A stretch of DNA of 64,000 nucleotides from Mesorhizobium loti (GCF_003148495.1 NZ_QGGH01000020.1:19501-83500); one strand, 5' to 3'; shown: positions 11,251 through 20,121, numbered from the stretch's first letter. Made by a program: numbers and translations. Notes: generated by a model from the sequence alone, not told the origin.

Positions 11251-12249
11251 ATGAGCACTGACCCTATCAAGCGGAAAGAACTTGGAGCCGAGGAGCGCCG
11301 TGAACGGCGAAGGCTGCGTAGAGAGAAGCAGCGAATCGAAAATCTTGGACGGGCCGTCAAAATGCATGCCGCCCGCATAGCCGAGAGAACAGCAAATGGC
11401 GGGAACACCTCGTCGCGTTTGCATGCATCTGTCTATGTCGGCTGCGCGGGCTGGTTTTACTGGAAATGGCGGGGGCAGTTTTACCCTACAGATTTGCCGA
11501 CAGGCGAATGGTTCGATCACTATGCGAAGCGATTCGATACCGTGGAAATCAATGCATCCTTCTATTCATGGCCGACGGTCACGAATGTCAAAAGCTGGCT
11601 CCGGCAAGCTGGTAACCGCAACTTCGTCTATACGGTCAAGGTCTGTGAGCTGATTACGCACATCAAGCGGTTCAAGAACACCAAAACCCTGATTATGGAT
11701 TTTGGAATGATTGCCGATATTCTCGGCGAGCGAATGGGCTGTTTTCTATTCCAGCTGCCGCCGAGTTATCATTTCTCAAAGGCACGCCTGGGCGGCATTC
11801 TCGGACAACTCGACCCGGCCCGGCGCAATGTGGTGGAGTTTCGTCACGCCAGCTGGTGGAACGAGACTGTGTACTCGGCCTTTCGTGAGACAGGCGCAAT
11901 CTTCTGTTCATGCAGCGGCCCTCGTCTTCCGAATGTGTTGGTGCGTACGGCTGATGATGTCTACCTGCGGCTCCACGGTCCAGAGCGCTGGTATCGGCAT
12001 GATTACACCACAGACGAACTGACGACATGGGTCGACAAAATCCGAGCCAGCGGCGCAAGAAGAGTTTGGGTCTATTTCAACAACGACTATGAAGGTCTTG
12101 CGCCAAAGAATGCTCGGACAATGCGCCGCTTGCTGGTAAAACGACCTGCAGACGATCAACTAGCTCTGGCTGCCGATGCACAAATGCTTCCTGACTACAG
12201 GCGGAAGCGGCATGATTGTAGCCAGCCTGGTTGTCCACCTGATGAATAA
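11251..12249 (+). CDS. DUF72 (YecE-like) protein
   Basis: A 332-residue protein of the DUF72 family, TIM-barrel-like proteins of unknown function. Recognisable segments are VYVGCAGWFYWKW, YAKRFDTVEINASFYSWP, FLFQLPPSYHF, VVEFRHASWW and VWVYFNNDYEG near the end. The N-terminus is extended by a strongly charged coiled-coil-like stretch (residues 5-45, many Arg/Glu). The ATG at 11251 has AAGGA in front; the frame is open back to 11119. It stands alone. Confidence 0.8.
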   Translation: MSTDPIKRKELGAEERRERRRLRREKQRIENLGRAVKMHAARIAERTANGGNTSSRLHASVYVGCAGWFYWKWRGQFYPTDLPTGEWFDHYAKRFDTVEINASFYSWPTVTNVKSWLRQAGNRNFVYTVKVCELITHIKRFKNTKTLIMDFGMIADILGERMGCFLFQLPPSYHFSKARLGGILGQLDPARRNVVEFRHASWWNETVYSAFRETGAIFCSCSGPRLPNVLVRTADDVYLRLHGPERWYRHDYTTDELTTWVDKIRASGARRVWVYFNNDYEGLAPKNARTMRRLLVKRPADDQLALAADAQMLPDYRRKRHDCSQPGCPPDE

Positions 12250-12501
12250 ACCTGGTCCTGCTGCCATTACTTGTTGGGATTCCTCACGCAACTGCCAATG
12301 CGGGTTCCTTGATCGTCAGACGATGAGTCTCGGTCGGAGAAGGCGGGGTTGAAGGCCCGGGGATTTGGAGCCTTGATCCGCGCTCTTTATGTCATGGCCA
12401 ATTGGGGCTCCATATACATCATTTGTTGCTGATGGAACGGAACGCCACGCCCATGCTTAGCTGCCGCGCCAACCCGTCCTATAGAATATTCGCTGACGCC
12501 A

Positions 12502-12526
12502 GGAACCGCAGCAGGACCGCGGAGTT
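12502..12526 (+). promoter_or_regulatory. EcfG-like promoter, AGTT variant
   Basis: GGAAC (12502-12506), 16 bases, AGTT (12523-12526). It lies 29 bases before the GTG of the three-gene envelope operon. The first base of the -10 deviates from CGTT. Confidence 0.5.
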
Positions 12527-12554
12527 CACCTTGAACAACAGGAGGAAAAACACC

Positions 12555-13079
12555 GTGAACACCCCCAACGCCACGCCGCTCTCCGGATCCAAGCTGTCAG
12601 AAGACAAAGAATTCCAGAATCAGTCGGACGCCGAACGTGCCGGCAAGAGTGCCGAAGCTTTCAGCAAATTGAAGACCAGCGCGGCGGAAACCGCGACCCA
12701 CCTGAAAGACACAGCGGCTTCGGTTTCAAGCGACGCGAAGGACTATGCCGGCTCTGTCGCGACCGATGCTGCCGGTGCATTCAAGGAAGCGGTCGAGACC
12801 AACAAGACCGCTGGCGCCGACGCAATCGCCAACATCGCGCACTCAGTCAAGGAGGCTGCCGACGGCATCGAAAAACAATCGCCTCAGGTGGCCGGCATGG
12901 TGCGTAACGCCGCCGAAGGCGTGGAGCGGATCTCGACAGACATCAGGGATCGCAACGTCGGAGAATTGCTCGACTCCGTTACGAAATTCGCGCAGCGTCA
13001 GCCCGCTGCCTTCTTCGGGGTCGGCATCCTGGCCGGCGTGATGCTCACGCGGATCATGCGAAGCTCCGATAGGTCCTGA
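12555..13079 (+). CDS. helical protein with a C-terminal membrane anchor
   Basis: A 174-residue protein made of Ala/Lys/Asp-rich amphipathic 11-mer-like repeats (for example ETATHLKDTAASVSSDAKDY), ending in a hydrophobic anchor (AAFFGVGILAGVMLTRIM). It resembles LEA/apolipoprotein-like or DUF883-type ribosome/membrane stress proteins in style, but I cannot name the family. The GTG at 12555 follows AGGAGG. It is first in an operon with the holin-like and DUF3618-like genes. Confidence 0.65.
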   Translation: MNTPNATPLSGSKLSEDKEFQNQSDAERAGKSAEAFSKLKTSAAETATHLKDTAASVSSDAKDYAGSVATDAAGAFKEAVETNKTAGADAIANIAHSVKEAADGIEKQSPQVAGMVRNAAEGVERISTDIRDRNVGELLDSVTKFAQRQPAAFFGVGILAGVMLTRIMRSSDRS

Positions 13080-13097
13080 AGAAGAGGGAACTTCCAG

Positions 13098-13511
13098 ATG
13101 GAAGATGGTGCCGACCGCCGTCCCTTCAGCAGCGTCGTCAACGAAGCGATCGGTCACGTCGCTTCGTTGATGCGCTTGGACCTGCGCCTGCTCGAGGCGG
13201 AAATGAGGGGAAAGACCGCGACGATCCTCTCTTCCGGTGCATGTGGAATGGCGGCCGCTATTTTGTTCATGCTGGCAGCCTTCGCCTTGGTCGAATTTCT
13301 GATCCTGGCAATGATCCATCTTGGTGTCGGCTCAATGGTCGCCTGTCTGCTTGTCGGCATCGTCTTGATTGGCGGAGGTTTTTTCTCCCTTCATCTCGCC
13401 AAACAGGCCCTGGTCGGATGGACCATCACTCCCGTCGAGACGGTCAACCAGGTGCGCAGCGATGTGGCCGCATTGAAGCAGGGGATCCGCTATGGCTCAA
13501 CTCAACAATGA
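13098..13511 (+). CDS. Phage_holin_3_6-family membrane protein
   Basis: A 137-residue protein with two membrane helices (about 45-72 and 75-100) after a short amphipathic region, matching the PF07332 pattern (SVVNEAIGHVASLMRLDLRL). Despite the name, chromosomal members are envelope-stress proteins, not lysis proteins. No phage genes surround it. It lies between a helical anchored protein and a DUF3618-like protein, a common trio in actinobacteria and rhizobia. Its stop overlaps the next gene by 20 bases. Confidence 0.75.
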   Translation: MEDGADRRPFSSVVNEAIGHVASLMRLDLRLLEAEMRGKTATILSSGACGMAAAILFMLAAFALVEFLILAMIHLGVGSMVACLLVGIVLIGGGFFSLHLAKQALVGWTITPVETVNQVRSDVAALKQGIRYGSTQQ

Positions 13512-14160
13512 CATCCGGCAGATCATGGTGCAAAGCCGTGCCGAGCGGCAGGCACTGTTTGAGCCGGTCAGTGAGATCAGTCGTCGTGTACAACCGCGAC
13601 ATTTGGTCGAGGTGAGCACGCACTACGCCAAGCACAAGGTGGCAGGCGTGATCGGCGGCGTCACGGACGCCATCAAGAACAACGGCGGCATGGCGGCTGC
13701 GGTCGCCTTGGGCGCAGTCGCAGTCTTTGACGCCGGCAGGAGGAGTGCTGAAGGCAGCACTGAGACAGCGAACGCCAAGCGGCTCGAAACACCTTCTGGC
13801 GAACAGGATGCGGGAGAGGTGATCGGTCCTCAAATGGAGCGTCCACAACAGCACGTCACGAACCTGTCACGTGCAAAGGTATTGGCCGGTCCCGCCGGAG
13901 GATTGTTGCTCGGTCATATTATAGGCCGAGCGTTTGATCCAACCGCAAAAGAACAGGAACTGTTCGGGAAAGCTGCGGGCGAAGTCCATGACGCGGCTTC
14001 CGAATTCATTAACCAGCATTCGCATGGTGCAAAAGTGGCAGCGGCGCAGGCCTTTGGCTTCGCCAGATACACCGCGGCTTTCCTGGCCATTTTGGCTGCG
14101 GCCAGCGACTATCTGAAGCAGCCTGTAGAAGACGGGGGCGGCCGTTCGTCTGACGCCTAG
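13492..14160 (+). CDS. DUF3618-like envelope protein
   Basis: A 222-residue protein. Its first 45 residues (NNDIRQIMVQSRAERQAL, then RRVQPRHLVEV) follow the DUF3618 pattern. Glycine-rich hydrophobic stretches come after (AGVIGGVTDAI and GPAGGLLLGHIIG) and a C-terminal hydrophobic helix. The ATG overlaps the holin-like gene, indicating translational coupling. The trio probably modifies the inner membrane under stress (inference). Confidence 0.6.
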   Translation: MAQLNNDIRQIMVQSRAERQALFEPVSEISRRVQPRHLVEVSTHYAKHKVAGVIGGVTDAIKNNGGMAAAVALGAVAVFDAGRRSAEGSTETANAKRLETPSGEQDAGEVIGPQMERPQQHVTNLSRAKVLAGPAGGLLLGHIIGRAFDPTAKEQELFGKAAGEVHDAASEFINQHSHGAKVAAAQAFGFARYTAAFLAILAAASDYLKQPVEDGGGRSSDA

Positions 14161-14194
14161 AGCCGGAGCATTTCAACCAAGAAGTTCGACCGCG

Positions 14195-14848
14195 TCAACG
14201 CGACTTCGTAGGGGTGTTGTATTCCCTGTTCGCCGCATAGTCGATCTTGAATGTTTCCTCGGCGACGTGAATGTCCTCCTTCACGTTGGAGATTGTTATC
14301 GTCGTCGTTTGCCCCCTCTCGTCGGTAAGGCTCCATTTTCGTAGATCGAATGATTTCTTGTCAAACATCATAGAAATTTTCGCATTACCGAAGGCTGACC
14401 TATCGGCCAGCCTGACAATGACAAGATCGCCTTCCTCCGTGATACCTTTGAAGCGTCTGCCGGAGAACTCGACGTTGTTGTCGAGCAGCAGCTTCAGTGG
14501 TGTCTTAGAGAGGGCTTAGAGCCGCGATGTCTTGACCTTCTTGTTGTAAACGACCAACGATTTGCCGTCTGCAATCACGCTGACTCCTGATTGGCCTGCC
14601 TAGTTGAACCGGATCTTGCCAGGGCGTTGGAGATAGAACTTGCCACGGGTCTTTTCGGCCTTGGGGCCTGACTGAACGAAGTCCCCGGACATTGATTTTA
14701 CCGATGAGAAATGATCGGCGATCGCCTGCGCTTCTACAGGAGCGGCCGAAACCGCGGGCGCAAGTTCCCCATTCACGGTGGCGCCCAGAACGAACCAAAA
14801 CCCAATGATTTTGTTAGTCATAACAGCCATGCGGTTGTCCTGGGGCAC
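14195..14848 (-). pseudogene. LolA-family outer-membrane lipoprotein carrier, two nonsense codons
   Basis: A continuous frame encodes a signal peptide (MTNKIIGFWFVLGATV from 14821) and a LolA/COG2834-like beta protein: SVKSMSGDFVQSGPKAEKTR, then GKFYLQRPGKIRF, and later LSKTPLKLLLDNN. It is broken by TAG at 14600-14602 and TAA at 14516-14518, both in frame. Both fall where a Tyr is expected (RFN-stop-AG and SRL-stop-ALS). No frameshift is needed and the rest to the TGA at 14195-14197 reads well. It is last in the GlsB/glycine-zipper transcription unit. Recent loss is likely. Confidence 0.75.
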
Positions 14849-14890
14849 TTGGGAAAGGCGCGTGACCGCAAGCGATCACGCGCCTCGATA

Positions 14891-15154
14891 TCAATAGCCG
14901 TCTGGGCAGCGTGCAATGTAGACGCGTCCATTCCGATCGCGATACCGGCATTGGCCGGCCTCACTTGCGTGGCCGATCACAGCGCCGGCGATCGCACCGA
15001 CTGCACCGCCGACCACAGCTCCCTGCACGGGGTCGCCGGCAACCGCGGCACCAATCGCGGCGCCGCCAAGGCCGCCAACTGCAGCCCCCTGTTCGGTACG
15101 GGAGCACGCTCCCAGCGGAATGAGCAGGCTCAAAACAAGTAGTGTCTTTTTCAT
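14891..15154 (-). CDS. glycine-zipper lipoprotein
   Basis: An 87-residue lipoprotein. The signal ends in a lipobox (LIPLGAC, Cys 17). It is followed by a glycine-zipper helix pair (GGLGGAAIGAAVAGD and GAVGAIAGAVIGHASE) and a small C-terminal motif with two Cys (QCRYRDRNGRVYIARCPDG). Such proteins insert in or span the outer membrane. It is nearly identical to the protein at 43379, the clearest paralogue pair in the window. The ATG follows AGGAGAGAAC. Confidence 0.8.
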   Translation of the reverse strand: MKKTLLVLSLLIPLGACSRTEQGAAVGGLGGAAIGAAVAGDPVQGAVVGGAVGAIAGAVIGHASEAGQCRYRDRNGRVYIARCPDGY

Positions 15155-15234
15155 TCGTTCTCTCCTGGGCTTTAATTAGCCGGAGATAAAATGCGCCAGT
15201 ACGTCTTTTAATCCATACTGCCGGTCGTCTGGCC

Positions 15235-15486
15235 TCAGCGTTTGATCATTCTACCCACTGCAATCAAGATACACGCCCCGATGAAGCCTGCGACCAAGTA
15301 ACCGAGCCAGCCGGCCAACGATATGCCGAGTACTCCGAGGAGGACGTTTGCAACAATGGCGCCCACAATCCCCAAAATGATGTTCATGAGCACGCCCATG
15401 TTGCTTTTCATGAACATCTCGGCCAGCCATCCGGCGATACCGCCGATGATGATCGCCGCGATCCAACCAACGCCAGGATTCTGCAT
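15235..15486 (-). CDS. GlsB/YeaQ/YmgE-family (transglycosylase-associated) membrane protein
   Basis: An 83-residue inner-membrane protein with three hydrophobic helices. The family pattern is GWIAAIIIGGIAGWLAE, MNIILGIVGAIVANVLLGVL and LVAGFIGACILIAVG. It is typical of stress regulons; the function is unknown. The ATG at 15486 (MQNPGVGW) is preferred over the frame opening at 15543, because the EcfG promoter lies just upstream at 15528-15552. It probably heads the unit running on to 14195. Confidence 0.85.
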   Translation of the reverse strand: MQNPGVGWIAAIIIGGIAGWLAEMFMKSNMGVLMNIILGIVGAIVANVLLGVLGISLAGWLGYLVAGFIGACILIAVGRMIKR

Positions 15487-15525
15487 GATTTCCCCCTTCT
15501 TCGAACCGCAATTGGTTCGATGAAG

Positions 15526-15550
15526 GGAACGTTCAAAAGCCAACTAAGTT
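15526..15550 (+). promoter_or_regulatory. EcfG-like site on the opposite strand of the glsB promoter (AGTT variant)
   Basis: GGAAC (15526-15530), 16 bases, AGTT (15547-15550). It shares almost every base with the minus-strand promoter and points toward the PRC-barrel gene. Confidence 0.35.
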
Positions 15551-15552
15551 CC
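15528..15552 (-). promoter_or_regulatory. EcfG-type promoter of glsB
   Basis: On the minus strand GGAAC (15552-15548), 16 bases, CGTT (15531-15528). It is 42 bases before the glsB ATG. Confidence 0.75.
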
Positions 15553-15611
15553 AACGGGAAAGCAAGCTGCAGCTGCCGAAATGCCCGGTTTCCAACAACA
15601 TGAAGCGTCAT

Positions 15612-15636
15612 GGAACTTCGTCTCATAAGCCTCGTT
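15612..15636 (+). promoter_or_regulatory. EcfG-type promoter of the PRC-barrel gene
   Basis: GGAAC (15612-15616), 16 bases, CGTT (15633-15636), 91 bases before the ATG at 15727. It is divergent from the glsB promoter. Confidence 0.75.
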
Positions 15637-15726
15637 GTGCAATCGCAAACGGTGCCGCGTTCAGCCTCCCTGCAAGGTTCAGCCGAACGCGGCGTGCATC
15701 AACACTAACGCACAAGGAAACGTATC

Positions 15727-16569
15727 ATGATCCGCAAACTTTTGGCTACCACAGCAGTAGCTACGCTTCTAACCTCTGGCCTATGGGCCACAGGTGCCAC
15801 TGCCGAAGACGCTGCCAAACCCGCCAACACGACCCAGACCACGGCCGCTCCTGCGGCGATGGCAGACGGGAGCCTGGTCTCGAAGATCATTGGCGCCGAC
15901 GTCTACGATAGCGCGGCGGACAATGCCGAGAAGATTGGCGATGTGAAAGACATCGTGCTCACCAACGATGGCAAAGCCAAATTCATTATCATAGGCGTCG
16001 GCGGGTTCTTGGGCATCGGCGAAAAAAACGTCGCCTATGATTTCACCAAAGCCGAATGGGTTGAGAAGAAGGGTGAACGCTGGCTGGTCGCCAAGACCAC
16101 CAAGGAAGACCTCGTGGCGCAACCCGATTTCGACCTGAAGGTCTACGACACGACTACGGCTTCGAACGCGACCAACAGCGAACCGGCTGCCACGACGGAC
16201 AAGACAGCCACCGCAGCTATCGACAAGGCGGCGCTGACCGAACTGCCGCTGGACAAGATCAGCACCAAGGACTTCATCGGCACCACAGTCTATGGCGCCG
16301 ACGATGCGAAGATTGGCGAGATCGGCGACGTCGTCCTGAGTGGCGACAAGAAGGTGGATGCCGTGGTTCTCGACGTGGGCGGTTTTCTCGGCATTGGCGA
16401 AAAGGAAGTAGCTGTCGGCCTGGAGAAATTGAAGTTCATGTCCGACAAGGACGGAAACCGCTATCTCTACACAAATTTCACCAAAGCCCAGCTCGAAGCA
16501 CAGACCGCCTATGACAAGGGCACCTACGCTCAGAATCGCGACAAGCAGCGCATCGTTATTAGTCAGTAA
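15727..16569 (+). CDS. exported double PRC-barrel protein
   Basis: A 280-residue protein with a signal peptide (MIRKLLATTAVATLLTSGLW, cleavage near ATA-ED) and two PRC-barrel domains at about residues 50-135 and 185-265. Each carries the segment VGGFLGIGEK. PRC barrels bind proteins, nucleic acids or metals in many stress and photosynthetic systems; exported double copies are common in rhizobia and of unknown role. A Thr/Ala-rich linker joins the domains. It has its own EcfG promoter and hairpin terminator. Confidence 0.85.
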   Translation: MIRKLLATTAVATLLTSGLWATGATAEDAAKPANTTQTTAAPAAMADGSLVSKIIGADVYDSAADNAEKIGDVKDIVLTNDGKAKFIIIGVGGFLGIGEKNVAYDFTKAEWVEKKGERWLVAKTTKEDLVAQPDFDLKVYDTTTASNATNSEPAATTDKTATAAIDKAALTELPLDKISTKDFIGTTVYGADDAKIGEIGDVVLSGDKKVDAVVLDVGGFLGIGEKEVAVGLEKLKFMSDKDGNRYLYTNFTKAQLEAQTAYDKGTYAQNRDKQRIVISQ

Positions 16570-16577
16570 CCTTGAGA

Positions 16578-16607
16578 TGGCCCGAGCCGGCAGGCCGGCG
16601 CGGGCCA
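16578..16607 (+). terminator. strong hairpin after the PRC-barrel gene
   Basis: A 13-base arm at 16578-16590 pairs with 16595-16607 with one mismatch, around a CAGG loop. There is no immediate T-run; GGTCTTTT follows 15 bases later. Confidence 0.5.
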
Positions 16608-16662
16608 CACTCTTGCGGGTCTTTTGGAAATGTCATGAGCAAGACAACGTCTGGTGAACAGC

Positions 16663-16863
16663 ATGGATAAGAAAGCAGTGCCAGAGGACCGAGCGAGTTT
16701 TCATATCGGAGAAATGAGCCGCTTGTCAGTACCGCGGCACGAGTTGGACTTCATCAGTAAGGTCGGTCGCATAGATCACCAGGAAGCCTTGGCTCTGCTC
16801 CAGAAGCACAAGGGAGACCGGGAAGCTGTCTTTTCGGAGCTGGTATCGCGGAAGAAGCGTTGA
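16663..16863 (+). CDS. small conserved protein of unknown function
   Basis: A 66-residue charged protein (MDKKAVPEDRASFHIGEMSR at the start) with a helical C-terminus (VPRHELDFISKVG and GDREAVFSELVSRKK). It is loosely DUF3606-like in size and in being a small helical domain, but the family is not certain. A GTG at 16654 is an alternative start. A degraded copy lacking the middle is at 32386-32487. Confidence 0.5.
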   Translation: MDKKAVPEDRASFHIGEMSRLSVPRHELDFISKVGRIDHQEALALLQKHKGDREAVFSELVSRKKR

Positions 16864-16880
16864 CCTTCAACCGCGACGGG

Positions 16881-17506
16881 CTACCGCAACAGGCCGTCGT
16901 CCTCGAACGCGTGCCAGCCCTCTAAATTTGCTGCGTTTGTCTGCCGGGCGCCCCCCGACACCAGGCGCCTGCCTCTACCTTTCCCGCCCGGGTCTGTGCG
17001 GCCTTACCGGCGCCACGGCGCCTGTTCCGGGCAACTTCCTGCGCATCCTCTTCTCGCCAGACGGTTGGCAGATCGCGATCCAGAACGTCCTCGATGTGGC
17101 GCGGATCGAACACATGGAAGGAGACTTTCTTTGATCGGCCGCGCATCTTTACAGTGCACGTGCTTATGCTTTGCAGCCGCCCGTCCTTGACCCACTTGTG
17201 ACGCTCGCGAGAAGAGATCGTCAGAACATCCTCTGCCTCGCGCGGGAGCACGGGCAGCGCTTCGATGCCCTCGAGCATTCTGGAGATGGTGGCCGAGGCG
17301 GTTTCGAATTCATGGGCGGCGTCGTCTCGCATTCGCAAGGCAATGCGACCCGTCTCAGCCTTGAGGTACTTGGGTACAGCCCATGGCAGGCGAGCCCGCA
17401 GTTCGCGTTCAATCCCTTTCGTGCGCACGGGAGGCCCAAGGGTCGCTGCCGGCTGCAGCGGCCATTCGGCGATCAAGGACATGCTCGTGCTTTCCCTGGG
17501 CGTCAT
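16881..17506 (-). pseudogene. putative DNA-binding protein, C-terminal frameshift (paralogue of 48699)
   Basis: The open frame 16922-17506 encodes 194 residues closely similar to the protein at 48699-49478: KGIERELRARLPWAVPKYLK, then EAEDVLTISSRERHKW and FHVFDPRHIEDVLDRD. The paralogue's ending (KLEGWDAFEDEGLLR) is found here in another frame as NLEGWHAFEDDGLLR, ending at 16881. So the last 15-30 codons have been shifted out of frame somewhere in 16920-16990. The central part looks like a short excisionase-style winged helix (inference). An EcfG-like promoter is in front. Confidence 0.6.
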
Positions 17507-17538
17507 CGCCCACCCTACGAACCGACTAATAGAGATTC

Positions 17539-17563
17539 AACTTGTCCCGGTCGCACAAGTTCC
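17539..17563 (-). promoter_or_regulatory. EcfG-like promoter, AGTT variant
   Basis: Minus strand: GGAAC (17563-17559), 16 bases, AGTT (17542-17539), 33 bases before the start of the gene ending at 16881. Confidence 0.5.
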
Positions 17564-17816
17564 CTTCGCCCGTTCGCTTCATCGTCAGCCAATCTAGATT
17601 GCAGGGAAGTGCACGTTTTTCAGGAGGCGATGTCCGTGTTCGCCGGCGCGAACGGCAGCTCTGTGCCTCGAAACTGTAGTGGCACCAATTGGGGACGGTC
17701 GGCCCATGACAGAGGCGCGAGGCGCGGCCAGGATTTACATCGGTTTCGCGCAACGGAACGGAACCATTGGCTTCGCCCGCTCTTTCTCCCGAAGCCAATT
17801 CGGGCAAGGAGCATTT

Positions 17817-18296
17817 ATGATGAAAACACTGGCCGATATTTTCGAGCATACCCTTCAAGACATGTATTACGCGGAGAACGCGATTATCAAGGCTTTGCCC
17901 AAGGTGGCAGGTGCGGCCAAGGACGCCAAGCTGAAGATGGCTGCGGAGGACCATCTTGAGGAAACGAAGGGGCAGATCAAGAAGCTGGAGCAGGTGTTCA
18001 AGTCGATAGGCAAGAAGGCCTCTGGCGAGAAGTGCGACGCCATTGAGGGCCTTATCAAGGAAGCCGACGGACTGATGGAGGAAGCGTCAGGAACGGCCCT
18101 TGATTCGGGATTGCTCGCGGCCTGTCAGGCAGTCGAGCACTACGAAATTTCCCGGTACGGCTCTCTGCGAGAGTGGGCAAAGGACCTAGGGCATGACGAG
18201 GCGCACAAGCTGCTCAGCGAAATCCTTGACCAGGAGAAAGCCACCAACAACAAGCTCACGAACCTCGCGGTCACGTCGATCAATAAGCCACATTGA
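17817..18296 (+). CDS. DUF892/YciF-family ferritin-like stress protein
   Basis: A 159-residue four-helix protein. The family pattern is clear: LADIFEHTLQDMYYAENAI, the Glu-rich helices EDHLEETKGQIKKLEQVF and GLLAACQAVEHYEISRYGSL. The conserved Glu/His residues suit a di-metal centre. DUF892 proteins are induced by osmotic, oxidative and general stress; the biochemical role is unclear. The ATG at 17817 is chosen on alignment with the family, though the frame is open from 17679. A second member is at 31116. No exact EcfG site was found in front. Confidence 0.88.
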   Translation: MMKTLADIFEHTLQDMYYAENAIIKALPKVAGAAKDAKLKMAAEDHLEETKGQIKKLEQVFKSIGKKASGEKCDAIEGLIKEADGLMEEASGTALDSGLLAACQAVEHYEISRYGSLREWAKDLGHDEAHKLLSEILDQEKATNNKLTNLAVTSINKPH

Positions 18297-18451
18297 TCAC
18301 CGACCTTAAAGTGGCGTGCGGGCAGTCATCCGTTCTTCTTGGTTCGTCGGAAGAACTTGGCAAAGAAGTCAGCAATCAAGAGGCCTGATTGAGCAACTTG
18401 TAAGCTCGTCGTTCTCGGGCGCATCTAGCCCCCGCTTGCAGCGATCGTTCG

Positions 18452-18482
18452 GCCCGCTGCGTCTCAGGCGCGGCGGGCTTTT
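18452..18482 (+). terminator. rho-independent terminator
   Basis: GCCCGCTGCG (18452-18461) pairs with CGCGGCGGGC (18469-18478), followed by four T. It separates the DUF892 gene from the oxidoreductase. Confidence 0.65.
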
Positions 18483-18526
18483 CGTCGGAGCCTCCAGTTC
18501 GGCAACGGCGCCTCCAGGAGATTGTC

Positions 18527-19738
18527 ATGCCCCGCAAGCTCGATCTCAGAAGCGGCCAGCCGGTCTGGTTCGCCTACCGGGCGCCTGCGGTGCCCGTCGA
18601 AAAACTCGCGCGCGACGTGACGACCGACGTGTTGATTGTCGGCATGGGCATCAGCGGCGCCATGATGGCGGAGGCGCTGACGCGCGAGGGCCATTCGGTG
18701 GTCGCGATCGACCGGCGCGGTCCGCTGAAAGGCTCGACCCCGGCAACGACTGCGCTCGTGCAGTTCGAGATCGACCAGCCACTGACAAAACTTTCGCGCA
18801 TGATCGGCCGAGCCTCAGCGGAACAGGCGTGGCGACGCTCGCGGCTTGCCGTCGTCAATCTTCGCGGACGCATCGCTGAACTGGGCATCGACTGCGGCTC
18901 AACCGGCATACAGTCGCTCTATCTCGCCGGCAACGCGCTCGGACCTTCGCAATTGCACGATGAAACGGTGGCCCGCAGGCAGGCGGGCATCGGCGCAACC
19001 TACCTGAGCCATGAACCATTGGCGCAAAAATTCGGCATCGACCGCGCCGCCGCCATTCTCAGTCATGACAACCTTGCGCTCGATCCGCGCAAGCTCACCG
19101 CCGGCCTGCTGCTCAAGTCGCGGGCGCGCAAAGCACGGTTCTATGCACCGGTCGAGGCGACTACCATCGAGGACAGTCGCGACCAGGTCGTTGTCGGCAG
19201 CAGCCTCGGCCCGACCATCACGGCCAAACATGTGGTGCTGGCAACAGGCTTCGAACTGACCGACATCGTGCCGGCGACAGCACACCGTATCACCTCGACA
19301 TGGGCGATCGGCACCCGTCGACAGCCGCGCAACATCTGGCCGGGCGCCGCCTTCATCTGGGAAGCATCTGAACCCTATCTCTATATGCGTGCGACAGCGG
19401 ACGGTCGCGTTATCTGCGGCGGCGAGGACGAGGATTTCACCAACGAAGACCTTCGCGATTCATTGACGGCCGATAAGGCTGCACGCATCGCCGAAAAACT
19501 CGGGCGACTGTTTCCGCATCTGGACACCGGGCCTGAATTCGCCTGGGCCGGGTCCTTTGGCACCACGACCACGGGACTGCCCTATATCGGCGCGCTGCCG
19601 CAGCATCCGCGCCTTCATGCGGTGATGGGTTATGGCGGCAACGGCATCACCTTCTCGCAGATCGCCTCCGAGATCGTTTCCTCCGCAATTGGCGGCGCCG
19701 ATGACACCGATAAAGAGCTGTTCGCATTCGATCGTTAG
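18527..19738 (+). CDS. FAD-dependent oxidoreductase (DAO family)
   Basis: A 403-residue flavoprotein of the D-amino-acid-oxidase/GlpO-like family. The FAD-binding Rossmann motif is at about residues 34-60 (VLIVGMGISGAMMAEAL followed by VVAIDRR), and the C-terminal FAD motif is near 365-385 (HAVMGYGGNGITFSQIA). It oxidises an amine, amino acid or hydroxy acid; the substrate cannot be read from sequence. It stands alone between a terminator and a catalase fragment on the other strand. Confidence 0.8.
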   Translation: MPRKLDLRSGQPVWFAYRAPAVPVEKLARDVTTDVLIVGMGISGAMMAEALTREGHSVVAIDRRGPLKGSTPATTALVQFEIDQPLTKLSRMIGRASAEQAWRRSRLAVVNLRGRIAELGIDCGSTGIQSLYLAGNALGPSQLHDETVARRQAGIGATYLSHEPLAQKFGIDRAAAILSHDNLALDPRKLTAGLLLKSRARKARFYAPVEATTIEDSRDQVVVGSSLGPTITAKHVVLATGFELTDIVPATAHRITSTWAIGTRRQPRNIWPGAAFIWEASEPYLYMRATADGRVICGGEDEDFTNEDLRDSLTADKAARIAEKLGRLFPHLDTGPEFAWAGSFGTTTTGLPYIGALPQHPRLHAVMGYGGNGITFSQIASEIVSSAIGGADDTDKELFAFDR

Positions 19739-20030
19739 AAGGCGAGGCGCCAACGCCATTGAAATTCGAGAAAATGTAAAGCCAAGACCGATCCCTGTGG
19801 TGTCAGCACATTTTCACCTTCGGTTTCGCGGCTCCAAAACTTTGCCAGAAAGGTCGCGATATCGTTTGTGCCCGAGAGCACAAAGATTCTTTCGTTGGCC
19901 CGGATTCCGGCTTTGTCGAACAACTGTTTCGCCGCGTCGACGTAGCCGGTGAACTTACAATTGGGCGAAGGCATCGGCGTCGAAATCACGCGCGGCCGAC
20001 TATGTCAGCAGATCGGCGATGACCCTTAAG
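19735..20030 (-). pseudogene. C-terminal fragment of a large catalase
   Basis: Minus-strand codons read CKFTGYVDAAKQLFDKAGI and RANERIFVLSGTNDIATFL. They align with the end of KatE at 502-640 (CKFIGYVEAATPLLEKAGI). Upstream, VIADLL and SAARDFDADAFAQ match KatE too, but are interrupted by a TAG and shifted by one extra T near 19963. Only the last 90 or so codons of a second, different catalase survive. Confidence 0.7.
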
Positions 20031-20121
20031 GACCTTTAAAAGTCCCCGGCCGCCGATCACTTTTTCACCGACGACGTCAAATGCAATAGCGCGACAACCG
20101 CATAAAACATATCATGAACTT

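Noticed and set aside
13098..13511. Prophage lysis gene (holin)
   Set aside because: No endolysin, capsid or integrase nearby; the family is chromosomal envelope protein in many bacteria.
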